A stretch of 64,000 bases of DNA from CBDAPU01 sp965198875 (GTDB lineage Bacteria; Pseudomonadota; Gammaproteobacteria; Eutrophobiales; Eutrophobiaceae): the NCBI GenBank assembly GCA_965198875.1, contig CBDAPU010000001.1, positions 496,001 through 560,000 of the forward strand, written 5' to 3'. Below, piece by piece: positions 9,422 through 19,579 of the stretch. The stretch's first letter is position 1; each line of letters opens with the position of its first letter. The notes beneath the pieces are model-generated. The model was not told where the DNA came from. It was given only the letters and a program-made list of their open reading frames with translations, and did not search any database. Position numbers and translations under genes: made by a program.

Positions 9422-10753
9422 CTAGACCTGCAACAACAAACGCGCCGGCTCTTCAAGCAATGTTTTCATGGTAACCAGAAAAGACACGGCTTCTTTCCCG
9501 TCTATGATCCGGTGATCATAGGAAAGCGCCAGATACATCATCGGGCGAATGAGGATCTCGCCATTCTCGGCAACCGGACGCTCCTGAATTTTATGCATAC
9601 CCAAAATAGCGCTTTGCGGTGGATTGATAATAGGGGTTGATAGCAGTGAGCCGAAGACGCCGCCGTTTGTGATCGTGAACGTGCCGCCGGTCAGATCCTC
9701 AATCATGAGCTTGGCGTCACGGGCTTTTTGCCCGAGCTCGCCGATAGTGGCCTCTATTTCGGCAAAGCTGAGCGCATCGGCATTCCTGACGATGGGCACC
9801 ACCAGACCCCGTGGCGAGCTAACGGCGATACCCACATCAAAATAACCGTGATAGACAATGTCATCACCGTCTACCGAGGCATTGATGATAGGGAATTTTT
9901 TTAACGCCTCAACGGCGGCCCTGGTAAAAAACGACATAAAGCCCAGTTTCACATGATGGATTTTTTCAAACTCGTCCTTGTATTTATTGCGTAGCGCCAT
10001 GACGGGTTGCATATTGACTTCATTGAAGGTGGTCAATATGGCGTTTTCCCGTTGTGCGGACAGCAGACGCTGGGCTGCCCTTTTACGTAACCTCGTCATG
10101 GGCGCCCGCTCTTCCGCTCTGGCACCGGAGATGTCCACGTTCGCTGATGGTGTGGGTATTGAGGCCGAAGCCGGCTTTGGTGCAGGGGCTGGTTCGGGTG
10201 CAGGGGCGGCGCTGACCGGTGAAGGTTCAGGGGTTGATTCGGGAACCGCTGGCGCCGCCATCGGATCAGGCGCCGCCGGGGGGGGCGGTTTGCGATCCGC
10301 CAGATGGTTTAATACGTCTTCTTTTGTCAATCGCTCGCCGCGGTGGGCGATGTCAGAGGCATCTAAACCCTGCTCCACCAGAAGGCTTCTCACAGCAGGG
10401 CTTAGCTTTGTCTCCGCGCCACCCTCATCCACCGGCAGGGATTGTTGTTGCGGCTCAGGCTCGGGGGGTGGCGGGGTTTCAGGCTCTGATGTGGTAGCGG
10501 GCGCTGCAACGGTCGCTTGGGTATCAATTTTGGCGATCACTTCATCGCTACCAACTTCTTCACCATCGGCTTTCAGTATTTCAACCAGCACACCGTCATG
10601 GGGCGCCGCCACTTCCAGGGTGACTTTGTCCGTTTCAATATCGATTAAACTGTCGCCTCGCCTCACCTCAGCGCCCGGGGTTTTGTGCCAGCTCATTAAA
10701 GTGGCCTCAGCAACGGACTCGGCCAATATGGGGACTTTCACTTCAACTATCAC
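9422..10753 (-). CDS. sucB: 2-oxoglutarate dehydrogenase E2, dihydrolipoyllysine succinyltransferase
   Basis: 443 aa. N-terminal lipoyl domain with the modified lysine in ETDKVTLEV (Lys43); a Pro/Glu linker; an E3/E1-binding domain (~115-150, PAVRSLLVEQGLD); a second long Ala/Pro linker; and a catalytic acyltransferase domain (~215-443) with the active-site His in YDHRIIDGKEA. Transfers succinyl from lipoate to CoA. Encoded between sucA and lpdA with short gaps. Confidence 0.97.
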   Translation of the reverse strand: MIVEVKVPILAESVAEATLMSWHKTPGAEVRRGDSLIDIETDKVTLEVAAPHDGVLVEILKADGEEVGSDEVIAKIDTQATVAAPATTSEPETPPPPEPEPQQQSLPVDEGGAETKLSPAVRSLLVEQGLDASDIAHRGERLTKEDVLNHLADRKPPPPAAPDPMAAPAVPESTPEPSPVSAAPAPEPAPAPKPASASIPTPSANVDISGARAEERAPMTRLRKRAAQRLLSAQRENAILTTFNEVNMQPVMALRNKYKDEFEKIHHVKLGFMSFFTRAAVEALKKFPIINASVDGDDIVYHGYFDVGIAVSSPRGLVVPIVRNADALSFAEIEATIGELGQKARDAKLMIEDLTGGTFTITNGGVFGSLLSTPIINPPQSAILGMHKIQERPVAENGEILIRPMMYLALSYDHRIIDGKEAVSFLVTMKTLLEEPARLLLQV

Positions 10754-10798
10754 GGTTCTCTCCTGATTGCTACCTTTGCGTTATGGATGAAACAGCTC

Positions 10799-13666
10799 TC
10801 ATGCACTGTTTATTAAATGTGTCGTCACTTCCAACTTCTCTAATTGCAGGGCGTCATCGACCAGTTGTTTTTGCTGGGCCAGGTGCAGACCCATAGAGCC
10901 TACCGCCGGTGATGCGGCATAAAAACGTCCGGCATAACCGAATACATGTCGCTCGCCCAGGCACCCGATCATGGTTCCTCTGGACTGCATATAATACCAG
11001 CTACCCTGGTTTTTGGGCTCTTCCTGCACCCAGACGATCTCTCTGGCGGCAGGATAAGAGGCGATGAGCTGTTTCATCTCGTTTTGAGGAAACGGGAATA
11101 ACTGCTCGAGACGAATGACGGCGATGTTTTTGATCGCATTGCTACGCCTTGCTTCCAGCAGATCGTAATAGACTTTGCCGGAGCAGATTAATAACCTCGT
11201 TACCGCTTCTTTATCGAGCGCATCGATCTCATCGATGATGAGTTCGAATTGGCCATCGGTGATTTTATCCAATGTGGATGTTGACAGCTTATGCCGTAGT
11301 AGGCTTTTCGGGCTCATGACAATCAGCGGCTTGCGATAGGGCCTGATCACCTGGCGTCTTAACAGATGAAACATCTGTGCCGGTGTGCTGGGCACGCAGA
11401 CCTGCATGTTTTCTCGGGCGCATAATTGCAGATAACGCTCCAGCCTGGCCGATGAATGCTCCGGCCCCTGACCATCGTAACCATGGGGCAAAAACACCGT
11501 CAACCCGCAAAACCGCCCCCACTTCGCCTCACATGAGCTGATGAATTGATCAAACACCACCTGGGCGCCATTGGCGAAATCACCAAACTGCGCCTCCCAC
11601 AACACCAGGGCATTCGGCTCGGCGCTACTGTAGCCGTAATCAAAGGCGAGGACGGCTTCCTCAGAGAGCGTTGAGTTGATGACCAGAAAAGAAGGCTGAT
11701 CCGCTTTGATATGTTGCAATGGTAAATATGTCTCGCCGTTATCCTGGTTGTGAATGACGGCGTGTCGATGGAAAAACGTGCCGCGCCCACTGTCCTGACC
11801 GGAGATACGCACGGGGAAGCCCTCGTTCAGCAAGGCGGCATAGGCGAGGTTTTCCGCAAAGCCCCAATCCACGGGGATCTCCCCGGCGCCCATTTTTTTG
11901 CGGTTTTCTACAATGCGATTTACCGTGGCATGTAATGTGAAGTGATGCGGGATGGTGGTGAGCTTTGCGGTGAGTTTGGCGACCCATTCACGGCTGATGG
12001 AAGTGGTCACATGCGTATCCCAGGCCGTTGCCTTGAAAGGCTCATAGTTAATTAAAAATTGCGTGTCGGCGTTGGTTGCCCGGGTGCCGGCCACCATTTT
12101 GTTGGCCTCCAGGGAGTCGATATAGCGCTTGGCGATACCATCGGCTTCATCTTCAGTGATAACTTTCTCTTCGATGAGATAGCTGGAGTAGATCTCCCTG
12201 ACGTTTTTATGCGCTCTGATCTGTCTGTACATGACAGGTTGTGTGGCGGCAGGTTCATCCGCTTCGCTGTGTCCGTGTCTTCGGTAGCAGACCATGTCGA
12301 TCACCACGTCTTTCTTAAAGGCCATACGAAAATCCAACGCCAGTTTGGCGATCAGGACAACCGCCTCGGGGTCGTCACCGTTGACGTGGAAGATGGGCGC
12401 CTGCACCATCTTCGCCACATCGGTACAGTAAAGGGTGGAACGTGAGTCCAGCGGATCACTGGTGGTGAAACCAATTTGATTGTTGATGATGATGTGCACC
12501 GTGCCGCCCGTGCTGTAACCCCGTGTCTGCGAGAGGTTGAATGTTTCCATCACCACGCCCTGCCCGGCAAACGCGGCATCGCCGTGTATGAGTATGGGCA
12601 AGACCTGATCGCGCGCTTTGTCATCCCTTCTATCCTGTCGTGCGCGCACTGAACCCTCGACAACTGGATCGATGATTTCAAGATGCGATGGATTAAAGGC
12701 CAGGGTCAAATGCAAAACACCGCCGGGCGTTTGAATGTCTGAGGAATAGCCCATGTGATATTTGACGTCCCCCGAGCTCATGGAGTCGGCGCTGGTGGCG
12801 TCATGGTTTTTGCCTTCAAACTCCCCAAATAGCTCATCGGGCAATTTGCCGATGGTGTTGATGAGCACGTTGACCCTGCCGCGGTGGGCCATACCGATCA
12901 CCGCTTCCCGTACACCCGCCGCCCCGCTGGACTGGATGACCTCATCGAGTAGCGGGATTAAGGACTCGCCCCCTTCCAGTGAAAAACGTTTCTGACCCAC
13001 ATATCGGGTGTGCAGGTATTCCTCCAGGGCGTTGGCCGCAATCACACGATCCAGGATGCGTTTCTTTTTTTCACTTGAGAACCGGGGTGTGCTTTTGCCC
13101 TCTTCCAAGCGTTGCTGGATCCAGCGCTTTTGCTCGGTTTCGTTGATGTGCATGTATTCCGCACCGATGGTACGGCAATACGTGGTCTTGATGAGATCGG
13201 TGATCTCGGACAACGCTAACTCATCAGGCGCAAACAGCGAGCCGGTATTAAAAGAACGACCCATGTCCTGCTCCGTGAAGTGGTAATAGTCCGGATCCAG
13301 CTCCGGGATCGCCGGCCTTTCATATTGCTTTAACGGATCCAGCTTTGCCTGCCCGTGGCCACGAAAACGATGTGCATTGATGAACTGCAATACCGAGGCC
13401 TGTTTTTTATTATCAGCGCTGCCCGTATCGGTGGGTGCGGCTCCGGGAAATGAGCGCTTATTATTTTTTACCGCCTGCAAAAACGCATCTTGAATGGGGC
13501 CATGAGCTATATCTTTATCCGCCCCCGGCATTTCTTTATTAAGGGAGTCGAAATACTCTCGCCATTTTCTATCTACCTTCTCGGGATGGCCAAGATAGTC
13601 TTCGTATAAATCTTCAATAAACGCCACATTGCCACTGTAGATAGGGGAGTGCCCGGGATTGCTCAT
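10799..13666 (-). CDS. sucA: 2-oxoglutarate dehydrogenase E1 component
   Basis: 955 aa, near the usual 930-950. Thiamine diphosphate enzyme that decarboxylates 2-oxoglutarate and succinylates the E2 lipoyl group. Visible are the N-terminal E2-binding helix (IEDLYEDYLGHPEKVDRKW), GMAHRGRVNVL, the ThDP/Mg loop HGDAAFAGQG ... NNQIGFTT, and the transketolase-like C-terminal half. First gene of the minus-strand sucA-sucB-lpdA operon, divergent from gltA. No sdh genes lie between gltA and sucA, unlike in E. coli. Confidence 0.97.
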   Translation of the reverse strand: MSNPGHSPIYSGNVAFIEDLYEDYLGHPEKVDRKWREYFDSLNKEMPGADKDIAHGPIQDAFLQAVKNNKRSFPGAAPTDTGSADNKKQASVLQFINAHRFRGHGQAKLDPLKQYERPAIPELDPDYYHFTEQDMGRSFNTGSLFAPDELALSEITDLIKTTYCRTIGAEYMHINETEQKRWIQQRLEEGKSTPRFSSEKKKRILDRVIAANALEEYLHTRYVGQKRFSLEGGESLIPLLDEVIQSSGAAGVREAVIGMAHRGRVNVLINTIGKLPDELFGEFEGKNHDATSADSMSSGDVKYHMGYSSDIQTPGGVLHLTLAFNPSHLEIIDPVVEGSVRARQDRRDDKARDQVLPILIHGDAAFAGQGVVMETFNLSQTRGYSTGGTVHIIINNQIGFTTSDPLDSRSTLYCTDVAKMVQAPIFHVNGDDPEAVVLIAKLALDFRMAFKKDVVIDMVCYRRHGHSEADEPAATQPVMYRQIRAHKNVREIYSSYLIEEKVITEDEADGIAKRYIDSLEANKMVAGTRATNADTQFLINYEPFKATAWDTHVTTSISREWVAKLTAKLTTIPHHFTLHATVNRIVENRKKMGAGEIPVDWGFAENLAYAALLNEGFPVRISGQDSGRGTFFHRHAVIHNQDNGETYLPLQHIKADQPSFLVINSTLSEEAVLAFDYGYSSAEPNALVLWEAQFGDFANGAQVVFDQFISSCEAKWGRFCGLTVFLPHGYDGQGPEHSSARLERYLQLCARENMQVCVPSTPAQMFHLLRRQVIRPYRKPLIVMSPKSLLRHKLSTSTLDKITDGQFELIIDEIDALDKEAVTRLLICSGKVYYDLLEARRSNAIKNIAVIRLEQLFPFPQNEMKQLIASYPAAREIVWVQEEPKNQGSWYYMQSRGTMIGCLGERHVFGYAGRFYAASPAVGSMGLHLAQQKQLVDDALQLEKLEVTTHLINSA

Positions 13667-14061
13667 TGCTCTGCCTGGCTCCTGTGAGGTCTGACCGTCA
13701 TGTTCTTAAAGTTTAAGCGAAATCACTGTTTTCAATGTAATAGCACAGATCCACATCCGAACTCTTCAAATGCAGTATATGAAGTTTGCGCCACATCTCC
13801 CCTGTAAACAAGCGCATACTCGGAAGCAAGCGCAACAAACAGGCTCTCTCTCACTGCTAATGACTACACGGTCATTGAAGAAGGGGGTGCGCCCGCCCCT
13901 TCGACTATAAGCTATTTTGGAGAGGTTGACATGTCTATTTCAGGGGGTTTTTCCGGATAGGGGCTTGCGGGCTGTTCCCGCTGACCTGTATGCTAGAAAA
14001 ACGGCGTCTTTTTAAGATGCAGATCACCTCAAACATAAACCCCGTACAGGGAGATGGGTTC
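13667..14061. other. Divergent control region between sucA and gltA
   Basis: 395 bases separating the divergent sucA and gltA starts. It contains the palindrome AATGAC-N6-GTCATT at 13859-13876 and directly after it a GC-rich hairpin (GAAGGGG ... CCCCTTC, ~13877-13902). No RNA gene was recognised. Both promoters should lie here, but no confident -35/-10 pair could be assigned. Confidence 0.6.
13859..13876. promoter_or_regulatory. Palindrome AATGAC-N6-GTCATT (copy 1)
   Basis: Perfect 6-base half sites with a 6-base spacer (tacacg), between the divergent sucA and gltA genes. The same palindrome with the same spacing recurs at 46050-46067. The layout suits a dimeric regulator operator, but the protein is unknown. 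Confidence 0.35.
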
Positions 14062-15354
14062 ATGACACGCACAGTGACGATTACTGATAATGAAACGGGC
14101 AAGCAGATTGAATGTTCGGTTATTGAAGGCACCTATGGCGCCCCGGTGATCAACACCAGCGCCCTCTATAATGAGCTCGGCATGTTCACCTTTGATCCGG
14201 GTTATGCGACAACCGCCAGTTGCCGTAGCGCCATCACCTATCTCGATGGTGAGCAGGGAGTCTTGCTCTATCGGGGTTATCCCATAGAGCAGTTAGCCGA
14301 GGGAAGCACCTTCCTTGAGGTGGTGTATTTGTTAATCCATGGGGAATTGCCGGATCAGCAACAAATGCACGACTGGGACCATGCGATCAAGATGCACACC
14401 ATGACCCACGAGCACCTCACCCGTTTCTACAATGGTTATCGATATGACGCCCACCCCATGTCCATCATGGCCGGCGTCACCAGCGCGATTGCCTCATATT
14501 ATCATGACGCCACCGACATCCGTGACCCGGAAAGCCGCCTGTTAACCGCCAAACGGGTGATCGGCAAGATCCCCAATGTGGCCTCCAAGTGTTATCGCTA
14601 TGCCTCTGGCCTGCCCTTTGTATATCCTGATAACTCATTGAGTTATATAGAGAATTTTATGAACATGACGTTTTCCTGGCCATCGGAGCACTTCCAGCCG
14701 TCCGCAGTCGCTATTCGCGCCCTGGATCTGTTGTTTATCCTGCATGCCGATCATGAGCAAAACGCCAGCACATCGACAGTGCGCCTGGCGGGCAGTGCGG
14801 AGTCCAATCCCTATGCCTGTGTTGCCGCCGGGATCACCACCCTGTGGGGGAAGTCCCACGGCGGCGCCAATGAGGCGGTCATCGAGATGCTTGAGGAGAT
14901 CGAACATCCTCAAAATATTAAAAAATTCGTCGAACGTGCGAAAGATAAAGCCGATCCGTTCCGTTTAATGGGTTTTGGGCATCGGGTATACAAGAACTAT
15001 GATCCCAGGGCGAAAATTATTCGCAAGGCCTGTCATGATTTATTGCAGGAGATGAACTTAAATCAACCGCTATTTGAGATCGCCATGGAGCTGGAGCGCA
15101 TTGCCCTGGAAGATGACTATTTTATCGAGCGCAAGCTCTATCCCAATGTGGATTTCTACTCCGGCCTCATCTATCAAGCCTTGCGGATACCAACGTCCAT
15201 GTTCACGGTGATGTTTGCCCTGGCGAGGAGTGCGGGCTGGATAGCACAATGGATGGAGTTAATGGAGGATGAAGACTTTCGTATCGGCAGACCGAGACAG
15301 TTATACATCGGCCCCAGGTCCCGTGAGTATATTCCCGTGGCAGAGAGGAAATAG
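14062..15354 (+). CDS. gltA: Citrate synthase
   Basis: 430 aa from ATG 14062, chosen because GGGAG lies just upstream and the encoded MTRTVTITDNETG matches where type II citrate synthases begin; an in-frame ATG at 13990 would add 24 unconserved residues. Condenses acetyl-CoA and oxaloacetate. Catalytic segments are HADHEQNASTSTVR, the SHGGANEAV His, and FGHRVYKNYDPR with the active-site His and the downstream Asp. Followed 64 bases later by mdh, so the two TCA genes probably share a transcript. Confidence 0.97.
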   Translation: MTRTVTITDNETGKQIECSVIEGTYGAPVINTSALYNELGMFTFDPGYATTASCRSAITYLDGEQGVLLYRGYPIEQLAEGSTFLEVVYLLIHGELPDQQQMHDWDHAIKMHTMTHEHLTRFYNGYRYDAHPMSIMAGVTSAIASYYHDATDIRDPESRLLTAKRVIGKIPNVASKCYRYASGLPFVYPDNSLSYIENFMNMTFSWPSEHFQPSAVAIRALDLLFILHADHEQNASTSTVRLAGSAESNPYACVAAGITTLWGKSHGGANEAVIEMLEEIEHPQNIKKFVERAKDKADPFRLMGFGHRVYKNYDPRAKIIRKACHDLLQEMNLNQPLFEIAMELERIALEDDYFIERKLYPNVDFYSGLIYQALRIPTSMFTVMFALARSAGWIAQWMELMEDEDFRIGRPRQLYIGPRSREYIPVAERK

Positions 15355-15418
15355 GTCTCGGTATACATCTTCCATCATACACCAGCATATTGACTATCAA
15401 ACCAGGAGAAGATCAACA

Positions 15419-16396
15419 ATGAAACCACCTGTGCGTGTCGCTATCACTGGCGCTGCCGGTCAAATCGGCTATGCGTTGTTATTCAGAATTGCCGCCGGTG
15501 AGTTTTTGGGGAAAGCGCAACCGGTGATTTTGCAGCTACTGGAGGTAACCCCGGCCCTATCGGCGCTGGAGGGCGTGGTGATGGAATTAAACGACTGTGC
15601 CTTTCCAACATTGGCCGGGATCCTCACCAGTGATGATCCCAATGTGGCGTTCAAGGATGCGGATTATGTTTTTCTCATCGGCGCGAGGCCACGCGGCCCG
15701 GGCATGGAAAGGGCGGATCTGTTGTTGGCCAATGCCAATATCTTCAATGTGCAGGGCAAGGCGCTGAATGATCAGGCAAGCCGTGATGTGAGGTGTATCG
15801 TCATCGGCAATCCGGCCAACACCAATGCACTGATCACCATGAAGAACGCCCCGGATCTCAATGCCAATCAGATCACCGCCATGACCCGTCTGGATCATAA
15901 CCGCGCGCTCGCCAAACTCGCAGAGAAGACCGGCACGTCGATTAACGATATTCAGAAGATGATCATCTGGGGCAATCATTCAACCACACAGTATCCGGAT
16001 CTGCATCATGCCTTGATTAACGGCAGTTCGGCAATAGCGATGATCGAGCAGGGCTGGTATGAACATGAATATATACCTGGCGTGGCCAAACGCGGCGCTG
16101 ACGTCATCCAGGCCCGTGGCGCCTCCAGCGCTGCATCGGCGGCCAGTGCGGCCATGGATCATATGCGGGACTGGGCGCTGGGCACGGCCGATGGTGACTG
16201 GACGAGCATGGCGATACTGAGTGATGGCGCCTACGGGGTCGCCGAGGGGATCGTCTATTCCTTTCCCGTTACCTGTGATCAGGGTGAGTATGAGGTTGTA
16301 GGTGGTCTGGATATTAATCCATTCAGCCGAACGAAAATGATGGCGACGCAAAAAGAATTGGAAGCCGAGAGAGACGCTATTAAGCATCTATTTTAA
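15419..16396 (+). CDS. mdh: Malate dehydrogenase (NAD)
   Basis: 325 aa from ATG 15419 with AGGAGAAG upstream; the frame is open further 5' but that part overlaps gltA and is not conserved. Oxidises malate to oxaloacetate. The Rossmann loop ITGAAGQIGYALL starts the protein; VIGNPANTNALI, the catalytic Asp in TRLDHNRA and the His in IWGNHSTTQ follow. It is of the cytosolic-type MDH family (GAAGQIG), not the E. coli type. Next to gltA, forming half of the TCA cluster. Confidence 0.96.
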   Translation: MKPPVRVAITGAAGQIGYALLFRIAAGEFLGKAQPVILQLLEVTPALSALEGVVMELNDCAFPTLAGILTSDDPNVAFKDADYVFLIGARPRGPGMERADLLLANANIFNVQGKALNDQASRDVRCIVIGNPANTNALITMKNAPDLNANQITAMTRLDHNRALAKLAEKTGTSINDIQKMIIWGNHSTTQYPDLHHALINGSSAIAMIEQGWYEHEYIPGVAKRGADVIQARGASSAASAASAAMDHMRDWALGTADGDWTSMAILSDGAYGVAEGIVYSFPVTCDQGEYEVVGGLDINPFSRTKMMATQKELEAERDAIKHLF

Positions 16397-16417
16397 TATC
16401 ACATAAAGTTAAAACCG

Positions 16418-16945
16418 GTGCCCGGCTCAGACTCACAAATTGATGTGCATGGATTTCGCGCTAATGTCGCCATTGTCCTGTTTAATGAAGAAGGGCGATT
16501 GTTCTGGGCCAAACGCACGGGGGCAAAGGCCTGGCAGTTTCCTCAAGGCGGCATAAGAGCGGATGAGTCCACAGAGGCCGCCATGTTCAGGGAATTACAC
16601 GAAGAGGTGGGGTTGTTGCCTGAACACGTTAGACTTGTTGGCGCAACCCAGGGCTGGCTTCGTTATCGACTGCCGAGGAGATACATCAGACGAGATGTGA
16701 AACCACTCTGCATCGGCCAGAAACAACGCTGGTTTTTACTGAAACTCATGGGTGATGAGCGCAATGTTGATCTGTCAGTAAGCAGGCGACCCGAGTTCGA
16801 TCATTGGCGCTGGATAGATTTTTGGGAGCCGGTAGAGAGTATTGTCTCTTTTAAGCGGCCTGTCTACAGGCGCGCATTGGCTGAGCTCGAACCCCTCATT
16901 CAAGCATCAAACCCTTCGGTCATGCAGACTTCTCGCACAGCGTAG
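16418..16945 (+). CDS. rppH: RNA pyrophosphohydrolase
   Basis: 175 aa. Removes pyrophosphate from 5'-triphosphorylated mRNA to start RNase E decay. The Nudix box runs from GG (residue ~44) through REL-HEEVGL (~58-66), and the family C-terminal segment SFKRPVYRRAL is present. Translation is drawn from GTG 16418; the conserved region starts only at GFRANVAIVL (residue 12), so a start at GTG 16445 is also possible. It lies 21 bases after mdh. Confidence 0.92.
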   Translation: MPGSDSQIDVHGFRANVAIVLFNEEGRLFWAKRTGAKAWQFPQGGIRADESTEAAMFRELHEEVGLLPEHVRLVGATQGWLRYRLPRRYIRRDVKPLCIGQKQRWFLLKLMGDERNVDLSVSRRPEFDHWRWIDFWEPVESIVSFKRPVYRRALAELEPLIQASNPSVMQTSRTA

Positions 16946-17087
16946 TCCGTGTGGCCTTGCGCTGTACGGGCATGAAGATGATCTCCTCGCCAGGGTCGCA
17001 AGCGTTCACCTCGTCCGTGATCATGGCGATCTCAGGGCATCTCCCAGCCTTGCCTGCGCCTTCGTTGGCGCCTCGTTGATGTTTCGG

Positions 17088-17564
17088 CTAATGGGTCTGA
17101 TTTGATCTTTCCATCATCAACAGTGGCAACAGGCGACGGATAGCGCGGTTTTTTACCTGCTCGATTGTGCCGTTATAGAAGTCGGGATGAATACCCTGAT
17201 CATCCAGGGCGGCCTTTAGTTTATCCAGCACCGGGCGGCATGTGTTGACCGCCTGTGCGGCTATGTTACGGATGTCAGCATGTGAGTCTAACCCCGAAAG
17301 CGCCGCTTTTTGTATACATTCGCTAAAGGATAGATTGGTTTTAACGACCCATGCGATGGCGTCGGCGTCCAGCGCGTTTTTTAATGTTGTCTCTGCATGT
17401 GAGACGGTGCTGACGGGCAGCAAAGACAGGCTCGCAAACAACACGGAGGAGTAAAAAATAACCATCTTTTTTGCTGCCTGAGCGTCAGTTATGTGATCTT
17501 TTTCTGTGCGCCTGTTGGACTTGTCAAATAGGCGTAACGTCATTTTTATTATCGCCTCATTCAT
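17088..17564 (-). CDS. Putative exported protein of unknown function
   Basis: 158 aa from ATG 17564, chosen for GGGGAG 8 bases upstream; the frame stays open to 17666. Residues ~34-58 form a hydrophobic segment ending VSHA-ET, which looks like a signal-peptidase site after an unusually long charged N-region, so the start could be further in. The mature part contains two Cys and alpha-helical charged sequence. No family recognised. Convergent with rppH, divergent from the membrane gene at 17697. Confidence 0.55.
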   Translation of the reverse strand: MNEAIIKMTLRLFDKSNRRTEKDHITDAQAAKKMVIFYSSVLFASLSLLPVSTVSHAETTLKNALDADAIAWVVKTNLSFSECIQKAALSGLDSHADIRNIAAQAVNTCRPVLDKLKAALDDQGIHPDFYNGTIEQVKNRAIRRLLPLLMMERSNQTH

Positions 17565-17696
17565 AAACGGATCTCCCCGTAAACACAGATTGTCACAGGT
17601 AAAATGATATAAAACAATGCCCCGGCCAAGCACACCTGATTTCCCCCGGGGCATGAGTGAGTTCACGTTCTCATCCCGCTATTATAAACTGACGGT

Positions 17697-18227
17697 ATGT
17701 ATAATGGCGTCATCGTACTGTTTCGGGCGTTTTTCGATATTTGTCTTTTGAAGCGCCGCCCACAGGATATTCCCGCTTCTCAGGCATTGCTCCTGATCGT
17801 TGTTACGAGTTATCTTCTCATCACGTTTTTATTAGCCGGACTGGATAAAACCAGTCCCAATACCATTGTGGTGGGGATCATGGATACGGCCTCGTTGCTG
17901 GTATTTGTGTTCCTGCTTTTATTGTTGCACCGTAAGCTCAACCGCTGGCTGCAAACAACAACGGCGTTGGCGGGAACGGGAATGATATTCAGCATTTTCG
18001 TTTTGCCGTTCATGCTGGACAGGCCGGGGCCGGAGCTCCTCAGCGATACCGTACCGGTTTCTTACTTTGCACAACTGCTTATCGTTATGTGGTATATCCT
18101 CGTGATGGCGCATATTTTCAGGCATGCGATTTCCACTTCCCTCTTTTCAGGGATCTGTATTTCGATCGGCTATGTTTTATTATTAAGACTGCTCATCGAA
18201 TTGAGTGTTGCGGGGCTCATAACATGA
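17697..18227 (+). CDS. Conserved hypothetical inner membrane protein
   Basis: 176 aa, with about five hydrophobic segments (LLLIVVTSYLLITFLLAGL, TIVVGIMDTASLLVFVFLLLLL, and three more). The stop overlaps the mpl start by 4 bases (ATGA), so the two are translationally coupled. Small unnamed membrane proteins occur next to mpl in other Gammaproteobacteria; no function can be assigned from sequence. Confidence 0.75.
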   Translation: MYNGVIVLFRAFFDICLLKRRPQDIPASQALLLIVVTSYLLITFLLAGLDKTSPNTIVVGIMDTASLLVFVFLLLLLHRKLNRWLQTTTALAGTGMIFSIFVLPFMLDRPGPELLSDTVPVSYFAQLLIVMWYILVMAHIFRHAISTSLFSGICISIGYVLLLRLLIELSVAGLIT

Positions 18228-19579
18228 GATTACACCTGTTAGGAATAGGCGGCGCCTTCATGGGCGGGCTTGCCCGCCTGGCCAAACAACTGGGGCATGA
18301 CGTCTCCGGCAGTGATGAGCGTATTTATCCGCCCATGAGCGATGAGCTGGCCGGCTTAAATATAACCGCTCATGACGGTTATGCGCCGGGCAACTTAACG
18401 CCACAACCCGATCACATCGTTATCGGCAATGCGCTCTCCCGGGGCAATGCCTGTGTTGAGCATATCTTATCCAGGCGCCTGCCCTATATTTCCGGCCCCC
18501 AATGGCTGGCTGAGAACGTCCTCGATCAAAAACAGGTGCTGGCGGTTTCAGGCACCCATGGGAAGACAACCACAGCGAGCATGCTCGCCTGGATCCTGCA
18601 ATCGGCACACCGGGAGCCCGGCTTTTTGATCGGCGGCGTAGCGGAGAACTTTAAGTTATCGGCGGACATGGGCGACTCGGCGTTGTTCGTGGTGGAAGCG
18701 GATGAATACGATAGCGCTTTTTTTGATAAGCGCTCGAAGTTTATGCACTATCGCCCGAATATCTTGCTTATCAATAATATGGAATACGATCATGCGGATA
18801 TATTCAATGATATCGCCGCCATACAACGGGCGTTTCATCACTTGCTGAGGATCATCCCGAATAACGGACGGGTTATCCTCAGGGACGCCAGCCCTTATAT
18901 AGACGAGGTGCTGGACATGGGTTGCTGGACGCCGACCATACGCTTTGGTGAGAGGACATCGCCGTGGTATACCGAACCGCTCCATGATGATTATTCCGCC
19001 TTTCGGGTGATAAAAGACGCCAGGATAGCCGGGACGGTAAGCTGGTCATTATTCGGCGAGCATAACGCTGATAACGCCCTGGCGGCTATCATTGCATCCA
19101 GTGAGGTTGGCGTGCCACCACGGCAGGCCTGTGAGTCGCTGACTGAGTTTAAGGGCGTGAGACGACGTCTGCAATTACTCGCCTCGGTGAATGGTGTTTG
19201 CGTCTATGATGATTTCGCCCATCACCCAACCGCCATCACAAAAACCCTGCAGGCATTGAGAAAGCGAATTGGCGAGCAGCGGATCATCGCCGTGCTGGAG
19301 CCTCGTTCAAACACGATGAGAGCCGGTGTGCACAGGGAGGTATTGGCCGCATCGCTGGATGGCGCCGATCAGGTTTATATCTACAGCCCGCCGGGGCTTG
19401 GCTGGGATATAAAAGCATCGCTCAGGGAGTTGGGCGGCAAACTGCACCTGTGTGATAATACTCAGGCCATCGTCAATGAGCTGGGCAGGGATACATCGGC
19501 CGATGATCACATACTGATCATGAGCAATGGCGGTTTTGAGAACATACACCAACGTATCATCACGGCATTACAGCATTGA
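18224..19579 (+). CDS. mpl: UDP-N-acetylmuramate:L-alanyl-gamma-D-glutamyl-meso-diaminopimelate ligase
   Basis: 451 aa. Recycles murein tripeptide by ligating it directly to UDP-MurNAc, feeding peptidoglycan synthesis. N-terminal Rossmann-like MRLHLLGIGGAFMGG, Mur ligase P-loop VSGTHGKTTTASML (~residues 107-120), EADEYDSAFFDKRSKF, the central NMEYDHADIF and the C-terminal DDFAHHPTAI are characteristic of Mpl rather than MurC. Start ATG 18224 overlaps the previous gene; its TGA overlaps the next ATG by one base. Confidence 0.95.
   Translation: MRLHLLGIGGAFMGGLARLAKQLGHDVSGSDERIYPPMSDELAGLNITAHDGYAPGNLTPQPDHIVIGNALSRGNACVEHILSRRLPYISGPQWLAENVLDQKQVLAVSGTHGKTTTASMLAWILQSAHREPGFLIGGVAENFKLSADMGDSALFVVEADEYDSAFFDKRSKFMHYRPNILLINNMEYDHADIFNDIAAIQRAFHHLLRIIPNNGRVILRDASPYIDEVLDMGCWTPTIRFGERTSPWYTEPLHDDYSAFRVIKDARIAGTVSWSLFGEHNADNALAAIIASSEVGVPPRQACESLTEFKGVRRRLQLLASVNGVCVYDDFAHHPTAITKTLQALRKRIGEQRIIAVLEPRSNTMRAGVHREVLAASLDGADQVYIYSPPGLGWDIKASLRELGGKLHLCDNTQAIVNELGRDTSADDHILIMSNGGFENIHQRIITALQH

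Noticed and set aside
10000..10766. Long plus-strand frame opposite sucB
   Set aside because: It is an antisense shadow of the Ala/Pro-rich linkers of sucB.
13877..13902. GC-rich hairpin before gltA as an intrinsic terminator
   Set aside because: Both neighbouring genes diverge from this region and no T run follows, so a terminator role is not supported.
16946..17087. Similar-looking GC-rich intergenic pieces at 3265-3486, 7850-7978, 16946-17087 and 55451-55685 as a repeat family
   Set aside because: Only short, non-collinear resemblances (such as GCCTCG or GATGATC) were seen; no alignment longer than about 10 bases holds.
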